Assembly: GCA_002729525.1 (NCBI GenBank)
Contig: PBYI01000051.1
Coordinates: forward strand, 1 to 64,000
DNA from: Nocardioides sp.
GTDB lineage: Bacteria; Actinomycetota; Actinomycetes; Propionibacteriales; Nocardioidaceae
Length of the DNA: 64,000 nucleotides
Direction of reading: 5' to 3'
The notes below the pieces were generated by a model, which searched no databases, was not told the DNA's origin, and was given only the letters and a program-made list of their open reading frames with translations. Below, piece after piece: positions 1 through 8,324 of this stretch. The translations under genes were made by a program, and so were the position numbers. Position 1 is the stretch's first letter. The number at the start of each line of letters is the position of its first letter.

Positions 1-70
1 CAGCCCTGACGGCGGCGACGAGACCGACCGGAGTCGGCTCGTTGTCGCAGGTCAGGAGTGCTTTTCGCAT
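1..70 (-). CDS. Partial CDS, first 23 residues of an unidentified protein
   Basis: An ATG-initiated minus-strand frame runs off the window edge after 23 codons (M-R-K-A-L-L-T-C-D-N-E-P-T-P-V-G...). The beginning resembles the first beta strand and acidic turn of receiver-like or Rossmann-like proteins, but too little is present for a family call. It appears to have its own promoter (TACAAT six bases before the ATG) and so would be a separate, leaderless transcript rather than the tail of the operon ending at 262. Confidence 0.55.
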   Translation of the reverse strand, partial: MRKALLTCDNEPTPVGLVAAVRA

Positions 71-76
71 GTCTCG

Positions 77-82
77 ATTGTA
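77..82 (-). promoter_or_regulatory. -10 hexamer of a probable leaderless promoter
   Basis: Reading the minus strand, TACAAT is followed by six bases and then the ATG at 70. That spacing puts the transcription start on or next to the A of the start codon. No Shine-Dalgarno sequence lies between them. The -35 region is not clear. Confidence 0.5.
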
Positions 83-178
83 GGTGCGACCACCGACAGT
101 CGGCCCTGGCTCGCAGGGCTGGCTGTGGATGCGGTTGGCGGTCGGGCGGCGGGGGTTTCGACTTCCTCCCTCGCTGGT

Positions 179-258
179 GCTCGGTCGGGCTCAACCTCCG
201 GCGATGCTGGCGCTCGGTCGCGCTCAACCCCCGGAGGGACGCTCGGTCGGGCTCGACC
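179..258. repeat. Three imperfect copies of a ~20-bp intergenic repeat
   Basis: The unit GCTCGGTCGGGCTCAACC occurs at 179-196, 212-229 (one change) and 241-258 (one change), about 30 bases apart, just past the stop of the methyltransferase gene. It fills most of the 71-261 gap, which holds no gene I can support. The third copy abuts the methyltransferase stop codon. Confidence 0.6.
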
Positions 259-261
259 GCC

Positions 262-1299
262 TCAGTCGGGGCGGACCCCCTCGAGCACGCCCGCGGGTGC
301 GGCGAACTGCTCCAGCACCCGTACGTCGACGAGCCCAGCCCCCGACAGCAGAGCAGCGAGCTCGGACCGACGGCGTGCACGACCCGGGGTCTCGACGCGC
401 ATCATCAGGTCGAACATCGGGCCGAAGGCACCCGGCGGGTCGCCGGGGAGCTCGAAGACGACGACCCGGCCGCCGGGCCGGGCCAGGTCGGCCGCGGCGG
501 CGACGAGGCGGCGGCAGTCGATGTCGTCGTGGTCGTGGAGCAGGTGCGACAGCAGGACGACGTCGTACCGGCCACGACCGAGGACGTCGAACGCGCCGGG
601 CGCGAGCAGGTCGACCGACAGCGGCGTCACCCGGTGGAGAGCGTGCCCCCAGCCTCGGGCCGAGGCGCGCGTCGACAGCTCCGCGGACGCCCAGCCGGCG
701 ACGGTCGGCAGGTCCACGAGGTCGACCTGCGCGCCCGCGACGGCCATCGGGAGCGCGTAGGCGCCGAACCCGCCGCCGAGGTCGGCGACCTGGTCACCGC
801 GCCCGACGAGGGACGCCAGGTCGGGACCGGTCTCGTCGGCCAGCACGACGAGTGCCCGCAGGAACTCCCGCGCCCGGACGGGGTCGGTCACCAGCCGCTC
901 GCGCCACGGCGCCAGCCGCGGGGTGCCCGTCCGCACGGACTCAGCCAGGTCCAGCCACTCCCGCGCGAAGAACGCCTCCTTCTCCGCGACCAGTCGCAGG
1001 TCGCCGCCGGAGGCGAGCCGGTGCGAGGCGACCGTGCCGACGTACGTCGGGGAGTCCGGCGGGCCGTCGGCGACCAGCAGCCCCAGCCCGACGAGCGCGT
1101 CGAGCAGCGCCCGGGTGGCCAGCGGCTCGGTGCCGAGCTCGGCGGCCACGCGCGCCGCGTCGGCCGGCCCGCGCGCCAGCAGGTCGCACACCCCGAGCCG
1201 CGCGGCCGCCGTGAGCGCGGCCGCCGCCTGGTAGCCGGTCATCAGGTCGATGACGTCGAAGGTGCCGGGGCCGGCGGCCTCGACGGGGAGGTCGGTCAT
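262..1299 (-). CDS. SAM-dependent O-methyltransferase-like protein
   Basis: 345 residues, two-part architecture of the COMT-like (PF00891) O-methyltransferases: an N-terminal winged-helix/dimerisation part (about residues 15-100, including L-G-V-C-D-L-L) and a C-terminal Rossmann domain with the SAM-binding loop V-A-D-L-G-G-G-F-G at 171-179. The ATG overlaps the stop of the upstream oxidoreductase in an ATGA, so it is the sixth and last gene of the coupled operon. The family methylates hydroxyl groups of small molecules; the substrate here is unknown. An N-terminal extension of the frame upstream of 1299 is shadow sequence inside the neighbouring gene. Confidence 0.85.
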   Translation of the reverse strand: MTDLPVEAAGPGTFDVIDLMTGYQAAAALTAAARLGVCDLLARGPADAARVAAELGTEPLATRALLDALVGLGLLVADGPPDSPTYVGTVASHRLASGGDLRLVAEKEAFFAREWLDLAESVRTGTPRLAPWRERLVTDPVRAREFLRALVVLADETGPDLASLVGRGDQVADLGGGFGAYALPMAVAGAQVDLVDLPTVAGWASAELSTRASARGWGHALHRVTPLSVDLLAPGAFDVLGRGRYDVVLLSHLLHDHDDIDCRRLVAAAADLARPGGRVVVFELPGDPPGAFGPMFDLMMRVETPGRARRRSELAALLSGAGLVDVRVLEQFAAPAGVLEGVRPD

Positions 1300-3032
1300 C
1301 GTGGTCGCTCCTGCCCGCGGCGCATCGTCCGGTAGGCCTGGAAGCCGCGCCACAGCCCCCGCACCTCGTCGCGCGCGCGGCCCGCTGCGCCGGCGGCACC
1401 TCGCGGCCGCCCCAGCACCGCCGCGGCGGCAGCGGTGCCCGACGCCCCCGAGAGCCCTCCCCCGGGATGCACCCCCGCACCGGCGAGGAACAGCCACGGC
1501 AGTTCCGTGCGCTGGTCGGCGTGGCCGGGCGGGCGCCACCCGAGCAGCTGGTCGACGGTCAGGTCCACGTGGTTGGGACTGCCGTCCCCGCCGATCCGCT
1601 GGGCCCAGGTCGCAGGACCGGAGACGACCAGCTCCACCAGCCCGGCGCGCAGGTCGACGCCGAGCACCGAGCCGACGTGGTCGACCAGCCGCTCGCCCGC
1701 CTCCCGCTCGCGCTCGGGCGTCCACGGCCCGTCCGCCCTCTCGAGCGGTACGACGGACGACAGCCAGACCGCGCCGCCCGCGACCCCCTCCGGCTGGGCC
1801 ACCTGCGACACCATCGACCACGGGGACGACGGCAGCCGGCCGGCGAGGATCTCGCCGAACCCGGTGCGCACGTCGGCCGGGTCGGCGACGGCGTACCAGA
1901 CCGCGTCGGGGTCCTCGATCGGCAGCGCGACGGGCTGTTCGGTGACGACGGTGACGGTCAGCTCGGCGACGTTGAAGTGGCCCGAGTGCAGTGAGTCCGC
2001 GGCCTCGCGCATCCGCGGCACCGGCTCGGTGATGAGCGCGGCCGTGCGCGGCAGGCCGACCGTCGAGATGACGACGTCGGCCTCGAACGTGGTGCCGTCG
2101 TCCAGCACGACGAGCGCCGGACGCTCACCGCCGATCGGCCTGTCGGCCCCGACCGGTACGGCGCTGCGCCGGCCCGGCGCGCCACCGAACACCCCGACCC
2201 GCGCGGGCACCCCCGCGGCAGCGACCAGCGACTCGGCGGCCGGCTGCGGCGCGGCGCCGGCGACGGCCACGTCGGAGGTCCGCATCGAGGCGACGCCCGA
2301 GCCACACCGCACCCCGCCGCCCGCCAGCTCGAGTGCCGCCACGAGCGCGTCGACGAGCGCCCTCGAGCCGCCGACCGGCCGCACCGCGGGACCGCCGTGC
2401 GACGACGGCAGCAGGAACGCGAACATCCCCGACCCCGGCGCCCACGCCGGCACCTGGGCGTGCGCGGCCTGGAGGCAGACCGCGGCCCGCGTGTGCGGGT
2501 CGTCGAGGTACGCCGCCGCCACGACCTCCGCGGGCTGCAGCAAGGTGCGCAGGAGGTCGTCGCCGCCGGGCAGGTCGACCAGGCTCGAGGCGACCCGGGT
2601 GAGGGTGGGCGGCTCGTCGAAGGCGTCGAGCATCCCGAAGAGCACGTCGGCCCGCGTCACCATCGCGCGGTAGCCGTCGACGTCGTCCCCGAGGTCGGCG
2701 AGCGTCGCGTCGAGGTCGGTGCGGAACACCCGCCTCTCCCCGTCGCCGAAGACGAACCCGGTGGCGACCGGGTGCTCGCGGTAGGTGACAGCGCGCTCGC
2801 CGAGCGCCGGGTGGTCGAGCCCGAGGTCCAGCGCGGTGGCCAGCACCCCGCCGTGCTCGTAGGCACCGCGCTCGACGACGACGCCGTCGGCGCGGGTCTC
2901 GGTCCACACGCAGCCGCCCGGCTCGGTGCCCTGCTCGACGACGGTGACGTCGCAGCCGGAACGCGCGAGGTGCAGAGCGGCGACCAGGCCCTGGTGCCCG
3001 GCGCCGACCACGACGACCCGGCGCCCGGTCAC
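1296..3032 (-). CDS. CrtI/phytoene-dehydrogenase-like FAD oxidoreductase
   Basis: 578 residues. The N-terminus has the dinucleotide-binding motif V-V-V-V-G-A-G-H-Q-G-L with the following acidic strand end (V-T-V-V-E-Q) and a G-G-C-V loop; the C-terminus ends with the F-L-A-G-A-G-V-H-P-G-G-G segment that contacts FAD in phytoene dehydrogenase-like proteins. Members desaturate or oxidise isoprenoids, amines and other small molecules. There are no carotenoid genes nearby, so a carotenoid role is unlikely. The GTG start overlaps the amidohydrolase stop (GTGA), and its own stop overlaps the methyltransferase start. Likely cytosolic and part of the small-molecule pathway of this operon. Confidence 0.85.
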   Translation of the reverse strand: MTGRRVVVVGAGHQGLVAALHLARSGCDVTVVEQGTEPGGCVWTETRADGVVVERGAYEHGGVLATALDLGLDHPALGERAVTYREHPVATGFVFGDGERRVFRTDLDATLADLGDDVDGYRAMVTRADVLFGMLDAFDEPPTLTRVASSLVDLPGGDDLLRTLLQPAEVVAAAYLDDPHTRAAVCLQAAHAQVPAWAPGSGMFAFLLPSSHGGPAVRPVGGSRALVDALVAALELAGGGVRCGSGVASMRTSDVAVAGAAPQPAAESLVAAAGVPARVGVFGGAPGRRSAVPVGADRPIGGERPALVVLDDGTTFEADVVISTVGLPRTAALITEPVPRMREAADSLHSGHFNVAELTVTVVTEQPVALPIEDPDAVWYAVADPADVRTGFGEILAGRLPSSPWSMVSQVAQPEGVAGGAVWLSSVVPLERADGPWTPEREREAGERLVDHVGSVLGVDLRAGLVELVVSGPATWAQRIGGDGSPNHVDLTVDQLLGWRPPGHADQRTELPWLFLAGAGVHPGGGLSGASGTAAAAAVLGRPRGAAGAAGRARDEVRGLWRGFQAYRTMRRGQERPR

Positions 3033-4465
3033 CGCGACCCGCCCGCCACCGAGTGCCCCGCGGCCCGCAGGCCCGAGCCGACGGCGATCCGCTCCACCAG
3101 CGGCCGGCACCGCGCCACCTGCGCGGCCTCGTCGACGGTGAGGCACCGGTGGTCGTCGACCACGAGCCGCCCGTCCACCCAGACCGAGCGCACCGAGCGG
3201 GGCGAGGCGCCGTACACGACCTGGCTGACCGGGTCGTGCAGCACGGCGACGTCGACGGTGTCCTGGAGGAGCACGACGTCGGCGCGCTTGCCGGGCTCCA
3301 GCGAGCCGACGAGGTGGTCGAGCCCGAGCGCCCGCGCCCCGTCGATCGTGGCCATGGTCAGCACGTCGAGCGCGTCGACGACCTGCGCGTCGAGGTGGTG
3401 CACCTTCTGGAGCAGGGCGGCGGCCTTGACCGCGCCGAGCATGTCCTGGCTGTCGTTGGACGCAGCACCGTCCGTGCCGATGCCGACGACGACGCCGGCG
3501 GCGCGCAGCCGCGGGACGGGGCAGACGCCGGAGGCGAGGATCATGTTGGCGACCGGGTTGTGCGCGACGGCGACGCCGCGACGGGCCAGCACGGCGACGT
3601 CGGACTCGGTGACCCAGACGGCGTGCCCGGCGACGAGCGGTACGTCGAGCAGCCCGATCGCCTCCGCGTGCGGGACCGTCCGTCGTCCCCACCGGTGCTG
3701 GGCGGTCGTCAGCTCCTCACGCACCTCGGCGAGGTGGGTGTGCACCGCCCACCCGTGCTCCTGCGCGGCGGCGACCCCGGCGGCGAGCAGCGCGTCCGAC
3801 TGCCCGAGCAGGGTGCCGACGCCCATCCGGAAGTCGACCAGCCCGGCGGTGGCGGTCCGCGCAGCGAGCGCGTGGTGCTCGGCCATCACGGTCTCCACGA
3901 CCTCGCCCTGCCGGGCGGTCCCGGGCTCGGCGAGCTCGACGTCCTCCGGGCCGAACGACACCACGCCGCGCATGCCGCTGCGCTCGAGGCCGTCGACGAC
4001 GCCGAGCGTGGCCAGCGACCCGAGGTGGCCGTGGCAGAACATGTCGTTGACGGTGGTGACGCCCGACAGCAGCATCTCGACCGCCCGCAGGGCGGTGCCC
4101 TCGGCGGCGTCCTCGCGGGTCAGCACGGCGCCGAGCGGACCGACGATCCCCTCGCCCCACTCGAACAGCGACAGCTCCGACCCCATCCCGGTCGCCAGCG
4201 CCTCCGACAGGTGCGTGTGCGTCGAGACCAGGCCGGGCAGCACGACGCCGGTGCCGTCGCCGTGCACCGGCAGGTCGGGGTGCTCGGCGCGCAGCACGTC
4301 GTACGCCGCGACCTCGACGACCGCGCCGTCACGCACCAGCACGGCACCGTCGGCGACGACGCCGTCGAGGTGCACGCCGGGCGTGCGGTCGCGCTCGTGC
4401 GGCGGGGCGAGCCCGGCCATGGTCAGCACGTAGCGGCCCCGGACGAGGAACGACGAGGCGCTCAC
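3029..4465 (-). CDS. Amidohydrolase-superfamily deaminase (ATZ/TRZ, 8-oxoguanine/SAH deaminase-like)
   Basis: 478 residues with the metal-dependent amidohydrolase pattern: H-T-H after strand 1 (V-S-T-H-T-H-L-S), V-H-T-H-L-A-E, A-G-H-A-V-W and G-T-D-G-A-A-S-N-D, i.e. the HxH, H, H and D ligands of the mononuclear subgroup. These enzymes deaminate or dechlorinate nitrogen heterocycles (guanine, 8-oxoguanine, S-adenosylhomocysteine, triazines, pterins). GTG start overlaps the aminotransferase stop (GTGA). In this operon it probably hydrolyses a ring amino group or amidine of the imported compound; the exact substrate cannot be read from sequence. Confidence 0.85.
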   Translation of the reverse strand: MSASSFLVRGRYVLTMAGLAPPHERDRTPGVHLDGVVADGAVLVRDGAVVEVAAYDVLRAEHPDLPVHGDGTGVVLPGLVSTHTHLSEALATGMGSELSLFEWGEGIVGPLGAVLTREDAAEGTALRAVEMLLSGVTTVNDMFCHGHLGSLATLGVVDGLERSGMRGVVSFGPEDVELAEPGTARQGEVVETVMAEHHALAARTATAGLVDFRMGVGTLLGQSDALLAAGVAAAQEHGWAVHTHLAEVREELTTAQHRWGRRTVPHAEAIGLLDVPLVAGHAVWVTESDVAVLARRGVAVAHNPVANMILASGVCPVPRLRAAGVVVGIGTDGAASNDSQDMLGAVKAAALLQKVHHLDAQVVDALDVLTMATIDGARALGLDHLVGSLEPGKRADVVLLQDTVDVAVLHDPVSQVVYGASPRSVRSVWVDGRLVVDDHRCLTVDEAAQVARCRPLVERIAVGSGLRAAGHSVAGGSR

Positions 4466-5721
4466 GCGGTGGACTCCCCCAGCACCGTCGCGAGCACGTC
4501 GAGGAAGTGGTCGACCTGCGCGCGCGTGATGACCAGCGGCGGCATGATCCGCACCGTCCCGGCCTGGTTGAGCACCGACCCGACGAGCACGCCGAGCTCC
4601 TGCATCCGGGCCACGAGCGGGTTGGCGTCGACCGACACCTCGAACGCGCACCACAGGCCCTTGCCGCGGACGTCGACGAGCAGGTCGGGGTGCTGCTCGC
4701 CGAGCGCGCGCAGCCCGGCGCGCAGATGCTCGCCGACCTCGGTGGCGTGCGCGAGCAGGCCCTCCTCGACGATCACGTCGTACGCCGCCACGCCGGCCGC
4801 GCAGGCGACCGGGTTGCCGCCCATCGTGGTGAGGTGCGACAGCGGCGGGTCGCTGAACGTCGCGAACATCTCCGCCGTCGCCAGCACCGCCGCCAGCGGC
4901 AGCCCGCCGCCGGTGGCCTTGGCGGTGGTGATGACGTCGGGCCGCACGTCCCAGTGCTGGTGGGCGAACCAGCGACCCGACCGGCCCATGCCGCCCTGCA
5001 CTTCGTCGACGACCAGGAGCGCGCCGGCGTCGTCGCAGAGCCGGCGCAGGCCGGGCAGGAAGTCGTCCGAGGGCACCCGGATGCCGCCCTCGCCCTGGAT
5101 GGGCTCGACGATGACCGCGGCGGTGCGCCCGTCGACCGCCCGCGCGGCGGCGGCCAGGTCGTCGTACGGCACGAACTCGACCTCGGGCAGCAGCGGCTCG
5201 AACGGCCGCCGCCACTCCTCGCGCCACGACACGGACAGCGCCCCGAACGAGCGCCCGTGGTACGCCCGCTCGAAGGCGACGAACTTCGGTCGGCCGGTGA
5301 GCTTGCGGGTCAGCTTGAGCGCGGCCTCGTTGGCCTCGGCGCCGGTGGACAGCAGGTACGCCGCGTCGAACGGCGGCCCGGCGGCGGCGACCAGGCGGTC
5401 GACCACCTCGACCTGCTCGGGCACCACGAACCGGCCGTAGACGTTGACGTGGGCGTAGCGCGCGACCTGCTCCTGTACGGCGGCGACGACCTTCGGGTGG
5501 CAGTGCCCGACGTTGGCCACGCCGATGCCGGAGGTCATGTCGAGGTAGGTGCGGCCCTCGGCGTCGGTGACCGTGCAGCCGGACGCCGAGCCGATGACGA
5601 ACTCCTTGCGGCCGGGCACGTTCTGGCTGAGCCGCTGCACGAACCGGTCGCGGTAGTCCTCGGCGACCTCGTGCGCCGTGAGGGTGCTCGTCGGCGCCGG
5701 GCCGGTGATATCGGTCGTCAT
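4462..5721 (-). CDS. PLP-dependent class III aminotransferase
   Basis: 419 residues, the full length of acetylornithine/4-aminobutyrate/omega-amino acid aminotransferases. PLP lysine is K268 in T-T-A-K-A-T-G-G-G; the pyridine-nitrogen aspartate is D239 in V-V-D-E-V-Q-G-G-M-G-R-S-G; S-T-G-A-E-A-N-E binds the phosphate. It moves an amino group between an omega-amine and a 2-oxo acid, giving an aldehyde. The adjacent aldehyde dehydrogenase, whose stop overlaps this ATG in ATGA, is the expected partner that oxidises the aldehyde to an acid. Confidence 0.9.
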   Translation of the reverse strand: MTTDITGPAPTSTLTAHEVAEDYRDRFVQRLSQNVPGRKEFVIGSASGCTVTDAEGRTYLDMTSGIGVANVGHCHPKVVAAVQEQVARYAHVNVYGRFVVPEQVEVVDRLVAAAGPPFDAAYLLSTGAEANEAALKLTRKLTGRPKFVAFERAYHGRSFGALSVSWREEWRRPFEPLLPEVEFVPYDDLAAAARAVDGRTAAVIVEPIQGEGGIRVPSDDFLPGLRRLCDDAGALLVVDEVQGGMGRSGRWFAHQHWDVRPDVITTAKATGGGLPLAAVLATAEMFATFSDPPLSHLTTMGGNPVACAAGVAAYDVIVEEGLLAHATEVGEHLRAGLRALGEQHPDLLVDVRGKGLWCAFEVSVDANPLVARMQELGVLVGSVLNQAGTVRIMPPLVITRAQVDHFLDVLATVLGESTA

Positions 5722-7154
5722 CGCGTCTCCTCGTGCGGGGCGGGCCCGACCACCGGCGCCACGCCGGCGGGGCGGACCCCGCGCAGCGCGATGAACCGGG
5801 TGCGGGTGAGGTCGTGCAGGGTCCAGCCGAGACCCTCGCGGCCGGCGCCGGCGAGGTCGACGCCGCCGAAGGGCACGACCGGCGGGCGGTAGTTGTTGGT
5901 GCCGTTGACGACGACGCCGCCGAAGTCGAGCCGGCCGGCCATCGCCAGCGCGGTGGTGAGGTCGGCGGAGAAGACCGCGGCGGTGAGCCGCAGGCTGGTG
6001 TCGTTGGCCAGCGCCAGCGCCTCCTCGTCGGAGTCGACGGCGGTCACCGGCACGACCGGTCCGAAGACCTCGTCGTCGTGCAGCAGCGCCGCGTGCGCGG
6101 GGACGTCGGCGAGGACGGTCGGCGCGAACCACGCCCCGTCCGGCGCGCTGCCCAGCACCCGGCGAGCCCCGTCGGCGACGGCCCGCTGCACCTGCTCCTC
6201 GATACGGGCGGCGGCCGCGGCGTCGATGAGCGGCCCGAGCCGCACGCCCTCGGCCAGCGGGTCGCCCGGTCGTACGTCGGCGAGGGCGGCGACGAGGCGG
6301 TCGGTCAGCTCCTCGGCGACCGCGCGGTCGGCGATGACGCGCTTCGTGGCGGCGCAGGCCTGGCCGTTCATCAGCAGCCGGCCGCGCAGGGTCTCGGAGA
6401 CGACGTGGTCGAGGTCGGCGTCGGCGCGCACGACCGCGGCGCCGTTGCCGCCGAGCTCCAGGTGCAGCGGGCGCAGCCGGTGCGCGGTGGCCCGGGCGAC
6501 GGCGACGCCCGCGCCGACCGAGCCGGTGAGCGAGACCGCGTCGACCCCGTCGGCGGCGCACAGGGCCGCCGAGGCCGGGGTGTCGGCGTACACGTGTTGG
6601 AGGACGCCGGCGGGCAGGTGCGCCTCGAGGACCTCGAGCGCCTCGAGGGTGGCGAGCGGGTTCTGCGGGGGCAGCTTGACCACGACGGTGTTGCCCACGG
6701 CGAGCGCCGCGGCGGCCTTCTCCATCGTGAGCTCGACGGGGAAGTTGAACGGGATGACGGCGACGACGACGCCCAGCGGCACCCGCTCGACGATGGTGAG
6801 GTCCTGCTCGCCGCCGGGCAGCGAGCCGGTCGGGGCGAGCTCGCCGACGAGGGTGCGGCCGAGCTCGGCGTTGCGGCGCAGCAGCGAGACGGCGCCGCGC
6901 ACCTCGTGGTGCGCCTGGGGGCCGATCTTCCCGGACTCGCGGGCGTGGCGGTCGCCGAGCCCGTCGGCGACGGCCGCGAGCGCGTCGGCGGCCGCGGTCA
7001 GCACCGCGGCCCGCTGGTGCGGGGCGGCGGCCGACCAGTCGGGCAGGGCGGCCCGCGCCCGCGCGACGACGCCGGGCACGTCCTCCACGTCGAGCAGCGG
7101 GACCGCCCCGAGCACGGCCCCGTCGCCGGCGGCGCGGATCTCGCGCCGGGTCAC
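5718..7154 (-). CDS. NAD(P)-dependent aldehyde dehydrogenase
   Basis: 478 residues. Catalytic Cys267 lies in N-G-Q-A-C-A-A and the general base Glu233 in L-E-L-G-G-N; the cofactor-binding T-G-S-V-G-A-G-V-A loop follows a VSL strand, and the P-F-N-F-P motif is present. Closest to the benzaldehyde/vanillin/succinate-semialdehyde group of the superfamily. GTG start overlaps the stop of the DUF5591 gene. It probably acts after the class III aminotransferase encoded next, oxidising the semialdehyde formed there. Confidence 0.9.
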   Translation of the reverse strand: MTRREIRAAGDGAVLGAVPLLDVEDVPGVVARARAALPDWSAAAPHQRAAVLTAAADALAAVADGLGDRHARESGKIGPQAHHEVRGAVSLLRRNAELGRTLVGELAPTGSLPGGEQDLTIVERVPLGVVVAVIPFNFPVELTMEKAAAALAVGNTVVVKLPPQNPLATLEALEVLEAHLPAGVLQHVYADTPASAALCAADGVDAVSLTGSVGAGVAVARATAHRLRPLHLELGGNGAAVVRADADLDHVVSETLRGRLLMNGQACAATKRVIADRAVAEELTDRLVAALADVRPGDPLAEGVRLGPLIDAAAAARIEEQVQRAVADGARRVLGSAPDGAWFAPTVLADVPAHAALLHDDEVFGPVVPVTAVDSDEEALALANDTSLRLTAAVFSADLTTALAMAGRLDFGGVVVNGTNNYRPPVVPFGGVDLAGAGREGLGWTLHDLTRTRFIALRGVRPAGVAPVVGPAPHEETR

Positions 7155-8206
7155 CCGACCACCCCCAGCGCCTCGGCCTCCTCGTCGAGCCGGGCGACCA
7201 GGAGCGCGGCCAGCTCGGGCAGCCCGAGCGGGGTGTCGTGGCCGTCGCCGCGGGCGAAGACGGCCCGCACGGACGCCTCGCCGTGCGGTCGGCGCTCGTC
7301 CTCGAGCCGCTGCGCGAGCGCCTCGCGCGCCGCGTGGATCTGCTTCTCGTCGGGCATCACGTCGAGCAGGCCGGGCGCCTCGTCGAGCACGCCGCGCAGG
7401 GTCAGGACCCCCGAGGTGCCGCGGCGGGTGCGCGACATGCCCTCGGCCAGCCGGAGCGCGTCGTCGGCGAGGAAGCTGCGGTGCGTGAGTCCGGGCGACA
7501 CCCAGGCGAGCACCCGCCCGTAGTGCGGCGCCAGCCGGGTCAGCGCGGTCGTGAGCGCGGCGGCCATCGCGTTGTGCATGACCACGTACGCCTCCCGCTC
7601 GGCCGGTCCCCACGCCCACGATCCGTCGGGCCGCGGCCGGGCGGTGCAGTCGGACCGCTCGGGCGACACCGAGGTGCCGCGCGCCACGAAGAGCCCGGGG
7701 TCGTCGTACGACGTGGCGGGCGACTGCTCGCCGTCGGCGTACAGGGTCAGCTCGTAGGGGACGAGCGCGAGCGGCTCGGAGATGACGAACCGGTCGAGCA
7801 CGACGCCGTCGCGCACCAGCGGCGCGGTGGCGAGCAGGTCGGGGTGCTCGTCGTCGTCGAGGACGGCGAGCAGCTCGGTCGGGCCGTCGTATGACGCCGC
7901 CGGGCGCCAGCCGGCCGCCTGGAGCGCCGCGTTGACCGCGCGGTGCTCACGGGAGGTCGGGTAGGGCTTGTACTTCGTGCACGGCAGCAGCAGCGCGAGC
8001 CGGCCGCGGTCGGCACCGGGCACGGGCGTCGGCCCCCAGTGGTGCTGCACCTTCTCCAGCCAGCCGGCGACCCGCGGATGGGAGAGCGCGTCGACGTTGG
8101 ACTGCGGGGAGTACAGGCACAGGCTCGGGTCGAGCACGAACGGCGCGCGAATCTTGCGCTGCGAGCCGGGCAGGCGGGCCGACGGCAGCAGGGCGTCGGG
8201 GCTCAT
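7151..8206 (-). CDS. DUF5591 / archaeosine-synthase-core-like protein
   Basis: 351 residues. Residues 75-88 read P-C-T-K-Y-K-P-Y-P-T-S-R-E-H, an exact match to the PC-x3-KPY-x2-S-x2-H signature of archaeal ArcS, which attaches lysine to preQ0 in tRNA. Unlike ArcS there is no TGT-like domain and no obvious PUA domain. A C-terminal half of about 150 residues has no family I recognise. Start ATG has a strong CAGGAGG five bases upstream. It is the first gene of six overlapping genes that include an aminotransferase, an aldehyde dehydrogenase and a deaminase, and it follows a small-molecule importer, so a role in metabolism of a 7-deazapurine-like or other nitrogen-rich small molecule is more likely than tRNA modification. 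Motif match is seen; function is inference. Confidence 0.75.
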   Translation of the reverse strand: MSPDALLPSARLPGSQRKIRAPFVLDPSLCLYSPQSNVDALSHPRVAGWLEKVQHHWGPTPVPGADRGRLALLLPCTKYKPYPTSREHRAVNAALQAAGWRPAASYDGPTELLAVLDDDEHPDLLATAPLVRDGVVLDRFVISEPLALVPYELTLYADGEQSPATSYDDPGLFVARGTSVSPERSDCTARPRPDGSWAWGPAEREAYVVMHNAMAAALTTALTRLAPHYGRVLAWVSPGLTHRSFLADDALRLAEGMSRTRRGTSGVLTLRGVLDEAPGLLDVMPDEKQIHAAREALAQRLEDERRPHGEASVRAVFARGDGHDTPLGLPELAALLVARLDEEAEALGVVG

Positions 8207-8244
8207 CGGACCTCCTGGGGTCGGGCGTCGCGCGGTGGAGGGGT

Positions 8245-8285
8245 GCGCGGGGACGCCGGTCGTCGATGGGCCGGCGCCCCCGCGC
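8245..8285 (-). terminator. Strong hairpin after the substrate-binding-protein gene
   Basis: Arms 8245-8259 and 8271-8285 pair over 15 positions with one mismatch around an 11-base loop; no U-tract. It lies 40 bases past the lipoprotein stop and before the DUF5591 gene, so it may act as a partial terminator or as an mRNA 3'-end stabiliser that raises binding-protein expression relative to the downstream enzymes. Confidence 0.5.
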
Positions 8286-8324
8286 GAGGGGGACGGTGCG
8301 GTGCTGCGGGTGGTGCGGGCTGCG

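Noticed and set aside
1296..3032. Carotenoid biosynthesis from the CrtI-like oxidoreductase
   Set aside because: No crtB, crtE or cyclase gene nearby; the neighbours are nitrogen-compound enzymes.
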